Below, piece after piece: positions 15,127 to 20,418 of a stretch of 20,418 nt of DNA. The stretch spans positions 1 through 20,418 of IMG/VR virus record IMGVR_UViG_3300042565_001030, one strand, 5' to 3'. Origin of the DNA: a virus. How positions within the stretch are numbered: position 1 is the stretch's first letter; each line of letters begins with the position of its first letter. The notes under the pieces are model-generated. The model had not been told where the DNA came from. It was given only the letters and a program-made list of their open reading frames with translations, and made no database searches. The position numbers and the translations under genes are program-made.

Positions 15127-15368
15127 AGTTCGAGAATCTTGATGATGTGGTCGGCTTTGAGGACGCTGCGGCAGTTGGTTTCGACTTGGTTGATCAGGCT
15201 CCCTGTCACCCCGATCTTCTCCCCAAGCTGGCGGACAGTCAATCCGAGTTTGCTCCTCGTCTCCCGAAGCGACAAGCCGAACATCCTCCGCGCACTATTC
15301 TTGATTGCCTTGCTCTGCTCCATTGCGGAGATATAGTTGTGGTATGCCACTTCCAGCGGATGATTCAT
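15033..15368 (-). CDS. XRE-family helix-turn-helix regulator
   Basis: A 111-aa DNA-binding protein. The HTH domain is at about residues 35-80: LRETRSKLGLTVRQLGEKIG, then VTGSLINQVETN with the recognition helix, then ILEL. This is the lambda-repressor/XRE fold. The C-terminal tail (KPRSKREPDSRKEEAGS) is charged and lies in the part overlapping the HNH gene. Possible starts are TTG at 15401, ATG 15389, ATG 15368 and ATG 15320; I use 15368, uncertainly. It is divergent from the 128-aa gene, and the shared gap carries TTGAC-AA-GTCAA, a possible operator. It is also the only visible candidate regulator for the dispersed 16-bp palindrome, which is speculative. Confidence 0.72.
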   Translation of the reverse strand: MNHPLEVAYHNYISAMEQSKAIKNSARRMFGLSLRETRSKLGLTVRQLGEKIGVTGSLINQVETNCRSVLKADHIIKILELCSNEKPRSKREPDSRKEEAGSTPSASAGGS

Positions 15369-15394
15369 TTGGGTGGCAAGTCTATACATTATTG

Positions 15395-15441
15395 TTGACA
15401 AGTCAAGAGTATTTTTGTTATCGGAAGCGTTAATGGATAAC
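15395..15441. promoter_or_regulatory. Divergent control region with inverted repeats
   Basis: On the plus strand TTGACA (15395-15400) is followed by only weak -10 candidates 15-17 bases downstream. The same bases form TTGAC-AA-GTCAA (15395-15406), giving TTGACT on the minus strand, with TATAGA 14 bases away. A second inverted repeat GTTATC...GATAAC (15417-15422, 15436-15441) brackets the SD and start codon of the plus-strand gene. This would suit autoregulation by the adjacent XRE protein. Confidence 0.4.
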
Positions 15442-15819
15442 GCAGACTCCCAGATCGACTATGACATGGCTTCCTTCAAGCTTATGGACTTTGCCCGGAA
15501 GTCGGTCCTCGTTACCAATATGGCTTTGGCCGAGTCCATGGGGGAGGGGATATTCACGGAGTATGAGGTCTTTCGCGGGAATGGGGGGATTCTCTGCATG
15601 GGTGTCCGCCCGAACTCCACGGCTGTCGCTGCCGCCTACTCGGGGAAAAGGATACTCTGGTCCGAGATCATGCTCATCCGCGAACCAGAGCTTGCCGTCA
15701 TCCACAAGCTCAATGTCTATGAAGTTCAGTCGGCGGGCGAGGCGGACGTAGCGTGGGTTGACTTGCTCGACCAGATCGAAGAGTGGGTTCGCTGCGAGCG
15801 GGAGAAGATTGCGCTGTGA
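15433..15819 (+). CDS. Hypothetical protein divergent from the regulator
   Basis: A 128-aa protein beginning MDNADSQIDYDMASFKLMDF. I use ATG 15433, which has GGAAG 6 bases upstream; a start at 15373 would run into the divergent regulator. No family recognised. The sequence is mixed alpha/beta, with a glycine-rich centre (SMGEGIFTEYEVFRGNGG) and helical C-terminus (VDLLDQIEEWVRCEREKI). No membrane segment. Its stop abuts a perfect palindrome copy. Being the first plus-strand gene beside an XRE regulator, it may be an early gene; nothing supports a specific function. Confidence 0.6.
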   Translation: MDNADSQIDYDMASFKLMDFARKSVLVTNMALAESMGEGIFTEYEVFRGNGGILCMGVRPNSTAVAAAYSGKRILWSEIMLIREPELAVIHKLNVYEVQSAGEADVAWVDLLDQIEEWVRCEREKIAL

Positions 15820-15835
15820 TTATCGTTAACGATAA
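15820..15835. repeat. 16-bp dispersed palindrome, copy 5 (perfect)
   Basis: TTATCGTTAACGATAA, 16/16, directly after the TGA of the 128-aa gene and 12 bases upstream of the -35 of the replication promoter, a position suited to control. Confidence 0.9.
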
Positions 15836-15847
15836 AAAAGATTGTTC

Positions 15848-15875
15848 TTGACTGTCCCAAGGGGTCTGGTATGGT
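15848..15875 (+). promoter_or_regulatory. Promoter-like site for the replication operon
   Basis: -35 TTGACT (15848-15853), 16-bp spacer, -10 TATGGT (15870-15875). It is preceded by palindrome copy 5 and followed by a 150-base leader before the first replication gene. Confidence 0.5.
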
Positions 15876-15898
15876 CTGAATCGTGCGAGAAATCGTGC

Positions 15899-16020
15899 CG
15901 TCTGCGTGAAGAACAGACGATAAGCAAAAGAATAAATTGAATAACAAATAATATATCGCTGCTCCCTTACCGATAATTCTTCACCCGTCAGTTCGCCGGT
16001 CTTTTGGTCGGTAAGGGAGC
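15899..16020 (+). other. Hairpin / AT-rich / hairpin block, possible origin or regulatory leader
   Basis: Order of elements: a 6-bp hairpin CGTCTG/CAGACG (15899-15919); a strongly AT-rich stretch of about 38 bases (15920-15957); then a perfect 13-bp inverted repeat GCTCCCTTACCGA / TCGGTAAGGGAGC (15961-15973 and 16008-16020) around a 34-base spacer. The left arm runs into TTACCGATAA, which matches one side of palindrome copy 6. Lying just before replication genes, this could be a replication origin with an unwinding element, or an attenuator in the replication mRNA. No U-tract follows. Confidence 0.5.
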
Positions 16021-16035
16021 GCGGCCCTCTAAATA

Positions 16036-16332
16036 ATGAAATACCATAAATGTCCGCTTGTAGAAAATGGCGGGATATTAGTAAGCCAACGTGTATTTAA
16101 CATGGTTGGTCTAACTCAACTACAGCAAATGCTGCTGGCATATATTGAGAATTGCGATCAACCATGCACCGCAAGTGTAGAGCATTTTGCTTCAGTCTTG
16201 CGATGCACGAAACAAAGAGTCAGAAACGCATTGGATGCATTGGCTGCATATGGGTTCTTCAAACTTGATGAAGAGTCTTTGAAAGAAGGAATCTATCTCA
16301 ACAATTACGCAGAGGCTTGGGACAGGGTATGA
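16036..16332 (+). CDS. Small winged-helix-like replication-operon protein
   Basis: A 98-aa protein (MKYHKCPLVENGGILVSQRV...). Residues about 45-80 (TASVEHFASVLRCTKQRVRN, ALDALAAYGFF) resemble a winged-helix DNA-binding domain of the type used in phage replication organisers and MarR-like modules; the rest is helical. It starts SD-less (CTAAATAATG) after the hairpin block. Its stop overlaps the next ATG as ATGA, so it is translated with the initiator/loader. A DNA-binding role in replication initiation or its control is inferred. Confidence 0.6.
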   Translation: MKYHKCPLVENGGILVSQRVFNMVGLTQLQQMLLAYIENCDQPCTASVEHFASVLRCTKQRVRNALDALAAYGFFKLDEESLKEGIYLNNYAEAWDRV

Positions 16333-17246
16333 AAGTAAGAAAACTTGGAAAAATGGTATTGAGGGAGGAGTTCTTTGCCATCACGGGATGCTTGGAAGAC
16401 GCAATGATTCTAAATCAAATGTGCTATTGGTCGGAGAGGGTAAAGGATATCGACAAGTTCTTGGAGGAAGAATACACCATGCTTGTTGACCATGTGCCTA
16501 TTCTCGCGCACGGGTGGATATACAAGTCAGCCTCTGAACTTACGGAGGAGATGTTTGGCGCCATAAGCGAAAAGACGATGAACCGTGTTTTGGATAGATT
16601 GGTGAAAAACAGCTTTCTTCGCCGCCGAGTAAACCCAAACCCAAAATACAGGTTCGACAAGACCTACCAATATCGGGTCAACTTCGTGGAGATAATTATC
16701 AAGTTGCAGTCAAAAAATATGCCGCTTAGTGGATACCAAATTATCCAAGAGTGTGCCGAGAGGATTAACAATGGAGTCGCTCCGATCCGTCAAAATGACG
16801 CTTCGGATACTCAAGTTGACGGAGCTATACCAGAGATTACAACAGAGACTACAAACAAAGAACTACCCCTAACCCCTTCAAAGGGGAATGTTGATTCATT
16901 GCAGGTAGCTATCGCTGCAAATGGTGCTGGCGCACAGGTTGGCAAAGCTGACGCTTTGAGTTCACGACCTTCCAATAGTGTTAGCACGCGAACTCCGTTT
17001 CGTGCGCCTAAATCCCCCCCAACGAAACCCGCCGATATTTCCGACGAAACTTGGGCGGCATGGTGCGACCTCCGCAAAGCCAAGCGGGCTGCGGTCACCG
17101 CCCCTGTGATAGCCATGCTCCGCAAGGAAGCCGACAAGGCGGGATGGTCCCTCAACTCTGCCATGGAGGAATGTGTCCTTCGGAACTGGCAAGGCTTCAA
17201 AGCCGACTGGCTAAAGAAGGTTCACAGGCAGGAGTCACAACAATAA
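16329..17246 (+). CDS. Probable replication initiator / helicase-loader protein
   Basis: A 305-aa protein with an N-terminal winged-helix-type region (about residues 1-125, including SASELTEEMFGAISEKTMNRVLDRL... spread over residues 65-90), a disordered Thr/Ser/Pro linker (about 155-235), and a helical C-terminal domain (ISDETWAAWCDLRKAKRAAV, SAMEECVLRNWQGFKADWLK). From memory that C-terminal pattern is common in phage replication proteins that hand the helicase to the origin. I use ATG 16329 (ATGA overlap with the upstream stop) rather than 16317. The DnaB-type helicase is encoded downstream, fitting an initiator/loader. The alternative, a purely regulatory wHTH protein, is less likely. Confidence 0.68.
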   Translation: MKVRKLGKMVLREEFFAITGCLEDAMILNQMCYWSERVKDIDKFLEEEYTMLVDHVPILAHGWIYKSASELTEEMFGAISEKTMNRVLDRLVKNSFLRRRVNPNPKYRFDKTYQYRVNFVEIIIKLQSKNMPLSGYQIIQECAERINNGVAPIRQNDASDTQVDGAIPEITTETTNKELPLTPSKGNVDSLQVAIAANGAGAQVGKADALSSRPSNSVSTRTPFRAPKSPPTKPADISDETWAAWCDLRKAKRAAVTAPVIAMLRKEADKAGWSLNSAMEECVLRNWQGFKADWLKKVHRQESQQ

Positions 17247-17252
17247 CCCAAA

Positions 17253-17268
17253 TTATCGTTACCGATAA
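17253..17268. repeat. 16-bp dispersed palindrome, copy 6 (15/16)
   Basis: TTATCGTTACCGATAA in the gap before the methyltransferase, ending one base before a possible ATG at 17270. One change at position 10. Confidence 0.78.
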
Positions 17269-17269
17269 A

Positions 17270-18034
17270 ATGAAAGGACAAGACAATGGCATGGTTAATC
17301 AGCAAAGCAATGATGAAGGAATGCGCGAACTCGCCCTCTTTGCGGGAGCGGGTGGCGGAATACTCGGCGGCAAACTCCTCGGATGGCGAACAGTCTGCGC
17401 CGTCGAATGGGACGCCTACGCAGCAAGCGTTCTTGTGGCAAGGCAAAACGATGGCTGCTTGGAAGCGTTTCCCGTCTGGGATGATGTGCAAACATTTGAC
17501 GGAAGACCTTGGAGAGGACTTGTTGATGTGGTATCGGGAGGATTTCCTTGCCAAGACATTAGTTCTGGAAACATTAACGGAAAGGGAATTGAAGGGAAGC
17601 GATCTGGAATGTGGAGCGAAATGGTGCGAATCATTTGCGACATTGAACCAGAGTGGGTCTTCGTGGAGAACTCACCAATGCTCCTTGTTCGTGGAATTGG
17701 AAGAGTCCTTCGTGATTTGGCCGGAAGCGGGTATGATGCAAGGTGGTGTGTGTTGGGAGCAAAAGATGTCGGCGCACCACACCAAAGAGAAAGAATTTGG
17801 ATCGTGGGCCACTCCACAAGCAAGCGACCAGCGTCGAGTAATAAGCACATTCGGAAGCACTTTGAGAAACCGAAAGAATATACCGGAGCTTGGAACGGAA
17901 AAAGGATGGATCAACCCGGAATTGTCGGAGTGGTTGATGGGGTGGCCAACCAAATGGACAGACTTAAAGCCGCTGGAAACGGACAAGTTCCAAGAGTGGC
18001 GGCAACTGCATGGAGAATTCTCGGAGGAATCTAA
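17270..18034 (+). CDS. C5 cytosine DNA methyltransferase
   Basis: A 254-aa protein transferring a methyl group from S-adenosylmethionine to cytosine C5. Motifs in order: I FAGAGGG (24-30), SAM-binding acidic residue in AVEWD, IV GGFPCQDIS with the catalytic Cys (residue 94), VI VENSP (132-136), VIII QRERIWIVG (172-180) and X GNGQVPRVAATAW near the C-terminus. It is short for the family, with a compact target-recognition region, as in many phage enzymes. Possible starts are 17270, 17291 and 17321 (MRELALF, the family's usual beginning); the start is uncertain. It probably protects phage DNA from restriction. Almost the whole gene is overlapped by another ORF. The stop TAA touches the helicase ATG. 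Confidence 0.88.
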   Translation: MKGQDNGMVNQQSNDEGMRELALFAGAGGGILGGKLLGWRTVCAVEWDAYAASVLVARQNDGCLEAFPVWDDVQTFDGRPWRGLVDVVSGGFPCQDISSGNINGKGIEGKRSGMWSEMVRIICDIEPEWVFVENSPMLLVRGIGRVLRDLAGSGYDARWCVLGAKDVGAPHQRERIWIVGHSTSKRPASSNKHIRKHFEKPKEYTGAWNGKRMDQPGIVGVVDGVANQMDRLKAAGNGQVPRVAATAWRILGGI

Positions 18035-18038
18035 ATGA
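17286..18038 (+). CDS. Overprinted ORF in the methyltransferase gene
   Basis: A 250-aa frame on the same strand as the methyltransferase but in a different phase. Evidence that it is real: SD AAAGGA (17273-17278) sits 7 bases before its ATG, better placed than for the methyltransferase starts; its stop overlaps the helicase ATG as ATGA; and it contains ECANSPSLRERVAEYSAAN, WPEAGMMQGGVCWEQ and EWLMGWPTKWTDLKPLETDK, which I recall from phage hypothetical proteins annotated beside or over such methylases. That memory cannot be checked here. The function is unknown. The alternative is a long spurious frame kept open by the composition and constraint of the methylase gene. Confidence 0.55.
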   Translation: MAWLISKAMMKECANSPSLRERVAEYSAANSSDGEQSAPSNGTPTQQAFLWQGKTMAAWKRFPSGMMCKHLTEDLGEDLLMWYREDFLAKTLVLETLTERELKGSDLECGAKWCESFATLNQSGSSWRTHQCSLFVELEESFVIWPEAGMMQGGVCWEQKMSAHHTKEKEFGSWATPQASDQRRVISTFGSTLRNRKNIPELGTEKGWINPELSEWLMGWPTKWTDLKPLETDKFQEWRQLHGEFSEESK

Positions 18039-19267
18039 AAAAAGTCCCTATCCGCAGCAACAGCGAGCAGGCTGCACTCAGCCTCCTCGTCCAAGATCCA
18101 GACATCTTAGCCAAACAGCACTGGGAAGCCTCGCTTTTCGCCATAAAAGCCCACCAGACGCTTTTCACCGCCATCAAGGCCTTCCATAGCCGAAACGGCA
18201 TCTGCGACGAATTTACGGCGATTTCGGAGCTTGAGAACATGGGGGAACTCGAAAGGATGGGCGGGCATACCGCCGTCCTCGACATCTTGAAGTGCATGAA
18301 CATCCCCGCAGGCAGGGTCGCCCAAGATGTGGCAAACGACTTCCGAAAGGAACTCTGGGAGGCCAAAGGCTACCGCGATCTCCTTGTCCAGATGGAGGAG
18401 ATGGAACCCGAGATTCGCCGTGGGCAGGCTGACCTCCGCAAATTATCGTTAACGATAGAATCGGTTTCCAACCATGACCACAAACCCAAGCGCACAAAGA
18501 AGGAAATGCTCACCCAGATCATTGACGAGATGGAGGGCAAGGCCAAGAAGGAGACTTTGCCTACGGGGTTGCTCAAACTGGACAGATGCCTCCAAGGCGG
18601 GATGCACAGGGGGGAGATGATGACTGTCGCCGCAGAGACTGGGGGAGGCAAATCCATCCTCCTCGTCCAAGCTGCCGTGTCCGCGCTCCTCGAAAACAGG
18701 CCCGTCCTCTTCTTCTCTCTTGAGATGGCTGGGGAGGATATCTACCGCCGAATGGCAGCGAACTTGGCCGGAGTCCCAATCCGCGAGATGGAGGACTACA
18801 AGGAAAAGCATGGGGCCGAACTGCCCAAGATCAGCCAAGCCCTGATGAAACTACACTCCATGCCAGTCGAGGTCGTTGACCACCTCCACGACATATCCGA
18901 CATAGAATCGGAGATCGCAAGGTTCTCCGGCGAAAACAGGACGGATGTGGTGGCTGTGGACTACCTGCAAATCATCTCCCTGCCGAACAGCGACAACAGG
19001 GAGAACGCGATCAGCGAGGCGGCAAGGAGGCTCAAGACCGCAGCCATGAAGCACAAAATTGTGATGTTTACGGCATCGCAATTGAACGACGAGGGCAGGC
19101 TCCGCGAGTCCCGCGCCATCGGGATGCACTCAGACCAAGTCGTCCACATCGAACACGGGAAGGACAAATCGCGGGTAGTTGTGAAGAAGAACCGCCGTGG
19201 ACCGAGGAACTATACCATTGATGTGGCCATGCGCGGGGAACTCTCGAAACTGGAGGAAGTATGGTAG
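18035..19267 (+). CDS. DnaB-family replicative helicase
   Basis: A 410-aa hexameric 5'-3' helicase. The N-terminal domain (about 1-110) is DnaB-N-like (SEQAALSLLVQDPDIL...). A linker at about 130-175 contains one palindrome copy. The RecA-like ATPase core follows: Walker A AAETGGGKS (199-207), FFSLEM (226-231), Walker B VVAVDYLQI (305-313), TASQLN (346-351) and the basic KKNRRGPR near 384-391. It is slightly shorter than bacterial DnaB (about 450-470 aa), normal for phages. A strong SD GGAGGA (18023-18028) lies 6 bases before the ATG, inside the end of the methyltransferase gene. It would work with the upstream initiator/loader. Confidence 0.92.
   Translation: MKKVPIRSNSEQAALSLLVQDPDILAKQHWEASLFAIKAHQTLFTAIKAFHSRNGICDEFTAISELENMGELERMGGHTAVLDILKCMNIPAGRVAQDVANDFRKELWEAKGYRDLLVQMEEMEPEIRRGQADLRKLSLTIESVSNHDHKPKRTKKEMLTQIIDEMEGKAKKETLPTGLLKLDRCLQGGMHRGEMMTVAAETGGGKSILLVQAAVSALLENRPVLFFSLEMAGEDIYRRMAANLAGVPIREMEDYKEKHGAELPKISQALMKLHSMPVEVVDHLHDISDIESEIARFSGENRTDVVAVDYLQIISLPNSDNRENAISEAARRLKTAAMKHKIVMFTASQLNDEGRLRESRAIGMHSDQVVHIEHGKDKSRVVVKKNRRGPRNYTIDVAMRGELSKLEEVW
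18443..18458. repeat. 16-bp dispersed palindrome, copy 7 (15/16)
   Basis: TTATCGTTAACGATAG inside the helicase gene at the interdomain linker (LSLTI); one change at the last base. Confidence 0.75.
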
Positions 19268-19440
19268 AGACAGACATACAATTCCTAAAGGCAGACAGGC
19301 TCCTTGACCGGGCGATAAGCATCATAAAGTCTGGCAAAAACACCCACTTTGCAGAACCTTATGTTAGGCAAGCCAAGGAGATTCGTGACTTGTATTTTTC
19401 TGAAAGAAAAGTATTGACAAAGGAAGAAGACCCATTTTAG
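19261..19440 (+). CDS. Small hypothetical protein after helicase
   Basis: A 59-aa protein, MVETDIQFLKADRLLDRAIS followed by a helical, charged remainder ending KVLTKEEDPF. Its ATG overlaps the helicase stop by 7 bases (ATGGTAG), and it ends just before the nuclease gene, so it fits the operon's coupled style. Composition resembles the neighbours (K, E, R and D rich, no odd codons). Not recognised; perhaps a small helicase or nuclease partner, from position only. Confidence 0.6.
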   Translation: MVETDIQFLKADRLLDRAISIIKSGKNTHFAEPYVRQAKEIRDLYFSERKVLTKEEDPF

Positions 19441-19450
19441 GATTTGCACC

Positions 19451-19786
19451 ATGCCAATCAACTCCAGATCAAAGGGAGCCAGAGGCGAGCGCCTATGGAG
19501 GGACGAACTCCGCGCAGAGGGTTTCACCGCCCGTAGGGGACAACAGTTCTCTGGCTCCCCGGACTCGCCGGATGTGGTCTGCGAGGAACTCAAGAACCTG
19601 CACATGGAAGTTAAGTTCGTGCAGAACCTCAACCTTGATAAAGCCTGCGAACAGGCTACTAAAGACTCTGGCGGTAAGCGATGGATAGTGGCTCACCGCA
19701 AGAACAACAAACCGTGGAGGGTAACGATGTCGTCCGATACCTTCTTCGCAATCCTAAGAGACGGCATGGAAGGTATTAACAAATGA
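19451..19786 (+). CDS. PDDEXK nuclease, Holliday-junction-resolvase-like
   Basis: A 111-aa protein with the layout of small PDDEXK nucleases: N-terminal SRSKGARGERLWRDEL with the conserved Glu (residue 13), a GSPDSPDVV turn with the metal-binding Asp (38 or 41), and MEVK (E53-x-K55), followed by a helix (ACEQATKDS) and KRWIVAHRKNN. The overall look is Hjc/archaeal resolvase-like. It probably resolves branched DNA during replication or packaging. SD AGGA (19439-19442) lies 8 bases before the ATG. Its stop overlaps the next ATG as ATGA. Confidence 0.78.
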   Translation: MPINSRSKGARGERLWRDELRAEGFTARRGQQFSGSPDSPDVVCEELKNLHMEVKFVQNLNLDKACEQATKDSGGKRWIVAHRKNNKPWRVTMSSDTFFAILRDGMEGINK

Positions 19787-19962
19787 AAAAATGGATCCAA
19801 TCCGCGATCAAAAAGCCGGGCGCTCTTCGTAAAGCACTTGGAGCAAAAGCAGGCAAGAACATCCCCGCTGGCAAGCTTGCCAAGGCGGCTAAAGCCAAAG
19901 GTAAGATGGGACAACGCGCCCGTCTCGCTCAAACCCTCAAGAAGATGTCCAAAAAGAAATGA
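19783..19962 (+). CDS. Small lysine-rich basic protein 1
   Basis: A 59-aa protein starting MKKWIQSAIKKPGALRKALG and ending in QTLKKMSKKK, about one third Lys/Arg, with AGKLAKAAKAKGKMGQRARL in the middle. From memory, very similar small proteins (KPGALRK...KLGQRARLAQTLKK) are frequent in tailed phages with no assigned function. The ATGA overlaps at both ends place it in a tight chain of basic genes. Nucleic-acid binding or a virion DNA-condensing role is plausible from charge alone. Confidence 0.7.
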   Translation: MKKWIQSAIKKPGALRKALGAKAGKNIPAGKLAKAAKAKGKMGQRARLAQTLKKMSKKK

Positions 19963-20147
19963 AAAAGCCAACCACCAAAAAGGGCCAGCAAGCCAAAGTA
20001 GCTAAAGTCATGCGCGAATACAAGGCGGGTAAACTCAAGGCAGGCATCAACCCCAAGGGGCCGAAGAAGGCTCCTATGGCGAAGAGCCGCGCCCAAGCCG
20101 TCGCCATTGCCCTTCGATCCGCTGGAGTTCCCAAGAAAAAGAAATGA
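19959..20147 (+). CDS. Small lysine-rich basic protein 2
   Basis: A 62-aa protein starting MKKPTTKKGQQAKVAKVMRE and ending in RSAGVPKKKK. Strongly basic, with a PKGPKKAPMAKSRAQAVAIA segment recalling a motif (KSRKQAIAIALSEAG) I know from phage and bacterial proteins of unknown function. It is linked to the genes on both sides by ATGA overlaps. No membrane segment or catalytic motif. The function is unknown; DNA or RNA binding is suggested only by charge. Confidence 0.7.
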   Translation: MKKPTTKKGQQAKVAKVMREYKAGKLKAGINPKGPKKAPMAKSRAQAVAIALRSAGVPKKKK

Positions 20148-20290
20148 AAAAAGGCCTCTACTACAACATTAATCAGAAGAAAAAGCGTATAGCAGCAGGT
20201 AGCGGAGAGAAGATGAGAAAGCCCGGAAGCAAGGGCGCACCTACCGCCAAAGCCTTCCGTGAATCCAAGAAGACTGCGAAGAAGAAATGA
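20144..20290 (+). CDS. Small lysine-rich basic protein 3
   Basis: A 48-aa protein: MKKGLYYNINQKKKRIAAGS, then GEKMRKPGSKGAPTAKAFRE and SKKTAKKK. The AGSGEKMRKPGSKGAPT core is, from memory, a widely conserved signature of small phage proteins with no known function. Its ATG and stop are each fused to neighbours by ATGA. The conserved core in such a short protein suggests a structural or nucleic-acid-binding role. Confidence 0.7.
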   Translation: MKKGLYYNINQKKKRIAAGSGEKMRKPGSKGAPTAKAFRESKKTAKKK

Positions 20291-20418
20291 AACCTCCAGC
20301 ACTCAAGCGGGCTGGCGTGGCCGGGTTCAACAAACCCAAAAGAACCCCATCCCATCCCAAGAAAAGCCATGTCGTTGTTGCCAAAGAGGGCAGCAAGATA
20401 AAAACCATTAGGTTCGGT
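20287..20418 (+). CDS. Basic phage protein 4, truncated by window end
   Basis: Open from ATG 20287 to the last base, 44 codons seen: MKPPALKRAGVAGFNKPKRT, then PSHPKKSHVVVAKEGSKIKT, then IRFG. The last stretch is, from memory, the N-terminus of a common phage protein of unknown function that starts with KRAGVxGFNKPKRTP and runs on beyond VKTIRFGQ. It is coupled to the upstream gene by ATGA. The C-terminal part is outside the window. Confidence 0.68.
   Translation, partial: MKPPALKRAGVAGFNKPKRTPSHPKKSHVVVAKEGSKIKTIRFG

Noticed and set aside
15033-15819. Anti-CRISPR/Aca-like pair (small unknown gene plus HTH gene)
   Set aside because: The two genes are divergent rather than co-oriented, the 128-aa protein has no recognised anti-CRISPR similarity, and a lysis/lysogeny-type control pair explains it as well.
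17051-17269. Methyltransferase N-terminal extension from 17051
   Set aside because: That part lies over the initiator gene in another phase, reads as low-quality sequence, and the methylase family begins near MRELALF.
1-20418. CRISPR array, insertion sequence or transposase
   Set aside because: No regularly spaced direct repeats, terminal inverted repeats or transposase motifs were found; the only mobile element seen is the intein.

Overview
The window looks like part of the genome of a tailed double-stranded DNA phage or prophage. It carries a large terminase, a portal protein, a coiled-coil scaffold, a likely major capsid protein, fibre and LamG-type virion proteins, and a replication module with a DnaB-type helicase, a probable initiator/loader, a C5 DNA methyltransferase and a PDDEXK resolvase-like nuclease. 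I see no integrase, lysis gene, DNA polymerase, rRNA or complete tRNA. The host cannot be named from the sequence. Several structural genes start without a Shine-Dalgarno (SD) sequence behind CAA-rich leaders, while the replication genes often have good SDs.

Layout. (1) Bases 1-11735, minus strand: structural genes. In transcription order these are a small CxxC protein, portal, an 81-aa protein, scaffold, then a non-coding block (terminator, promoter, strongly folded leader), major capsid protein, three small virion proteins, tail fibre, three more virion-type genes, and a gene running off the left edge. (2) 11814-14579, plus strand: terminase large subunit. A 319-aa intein interrupts its third nuclease motif, and the intein DNA also encodes an HNH endonuclease in another reading frame. 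(3) 14597-15368, minus strand: a small protein, an HNH nuclease and an XRE-type regulator. (4) 15433-20418, plus strand: a small unknown gene, a non-coding block with hairpins and an AT-rich stretch (possible origin or control region), the replication operon, and a run of four small lysine-rich genes chained by ATGA overlaps.

Three things stand out. First, the terminase intein hosts its homing endonuclease as an overprinted gene while the intein frame stays open throughout. Second, a 16-bp palindrome, TTATCGTTAACGATAA, occurs seven times (three perfect, three with one change, one with two) across structural, packaging and replication regions, both in and between genes; it may be a stoperator-like site or a host-type iterated palindrome. 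Third, the C5 methyltransferase gene is overlapped along almost its whole length by a second same-strand ORF that has its own SD and an ATGA overlap with the helicase gene. The capsid-gene leader and a tRNA T-arm-like hairpin next to one palindrome are further unexplained RNA-level structures.
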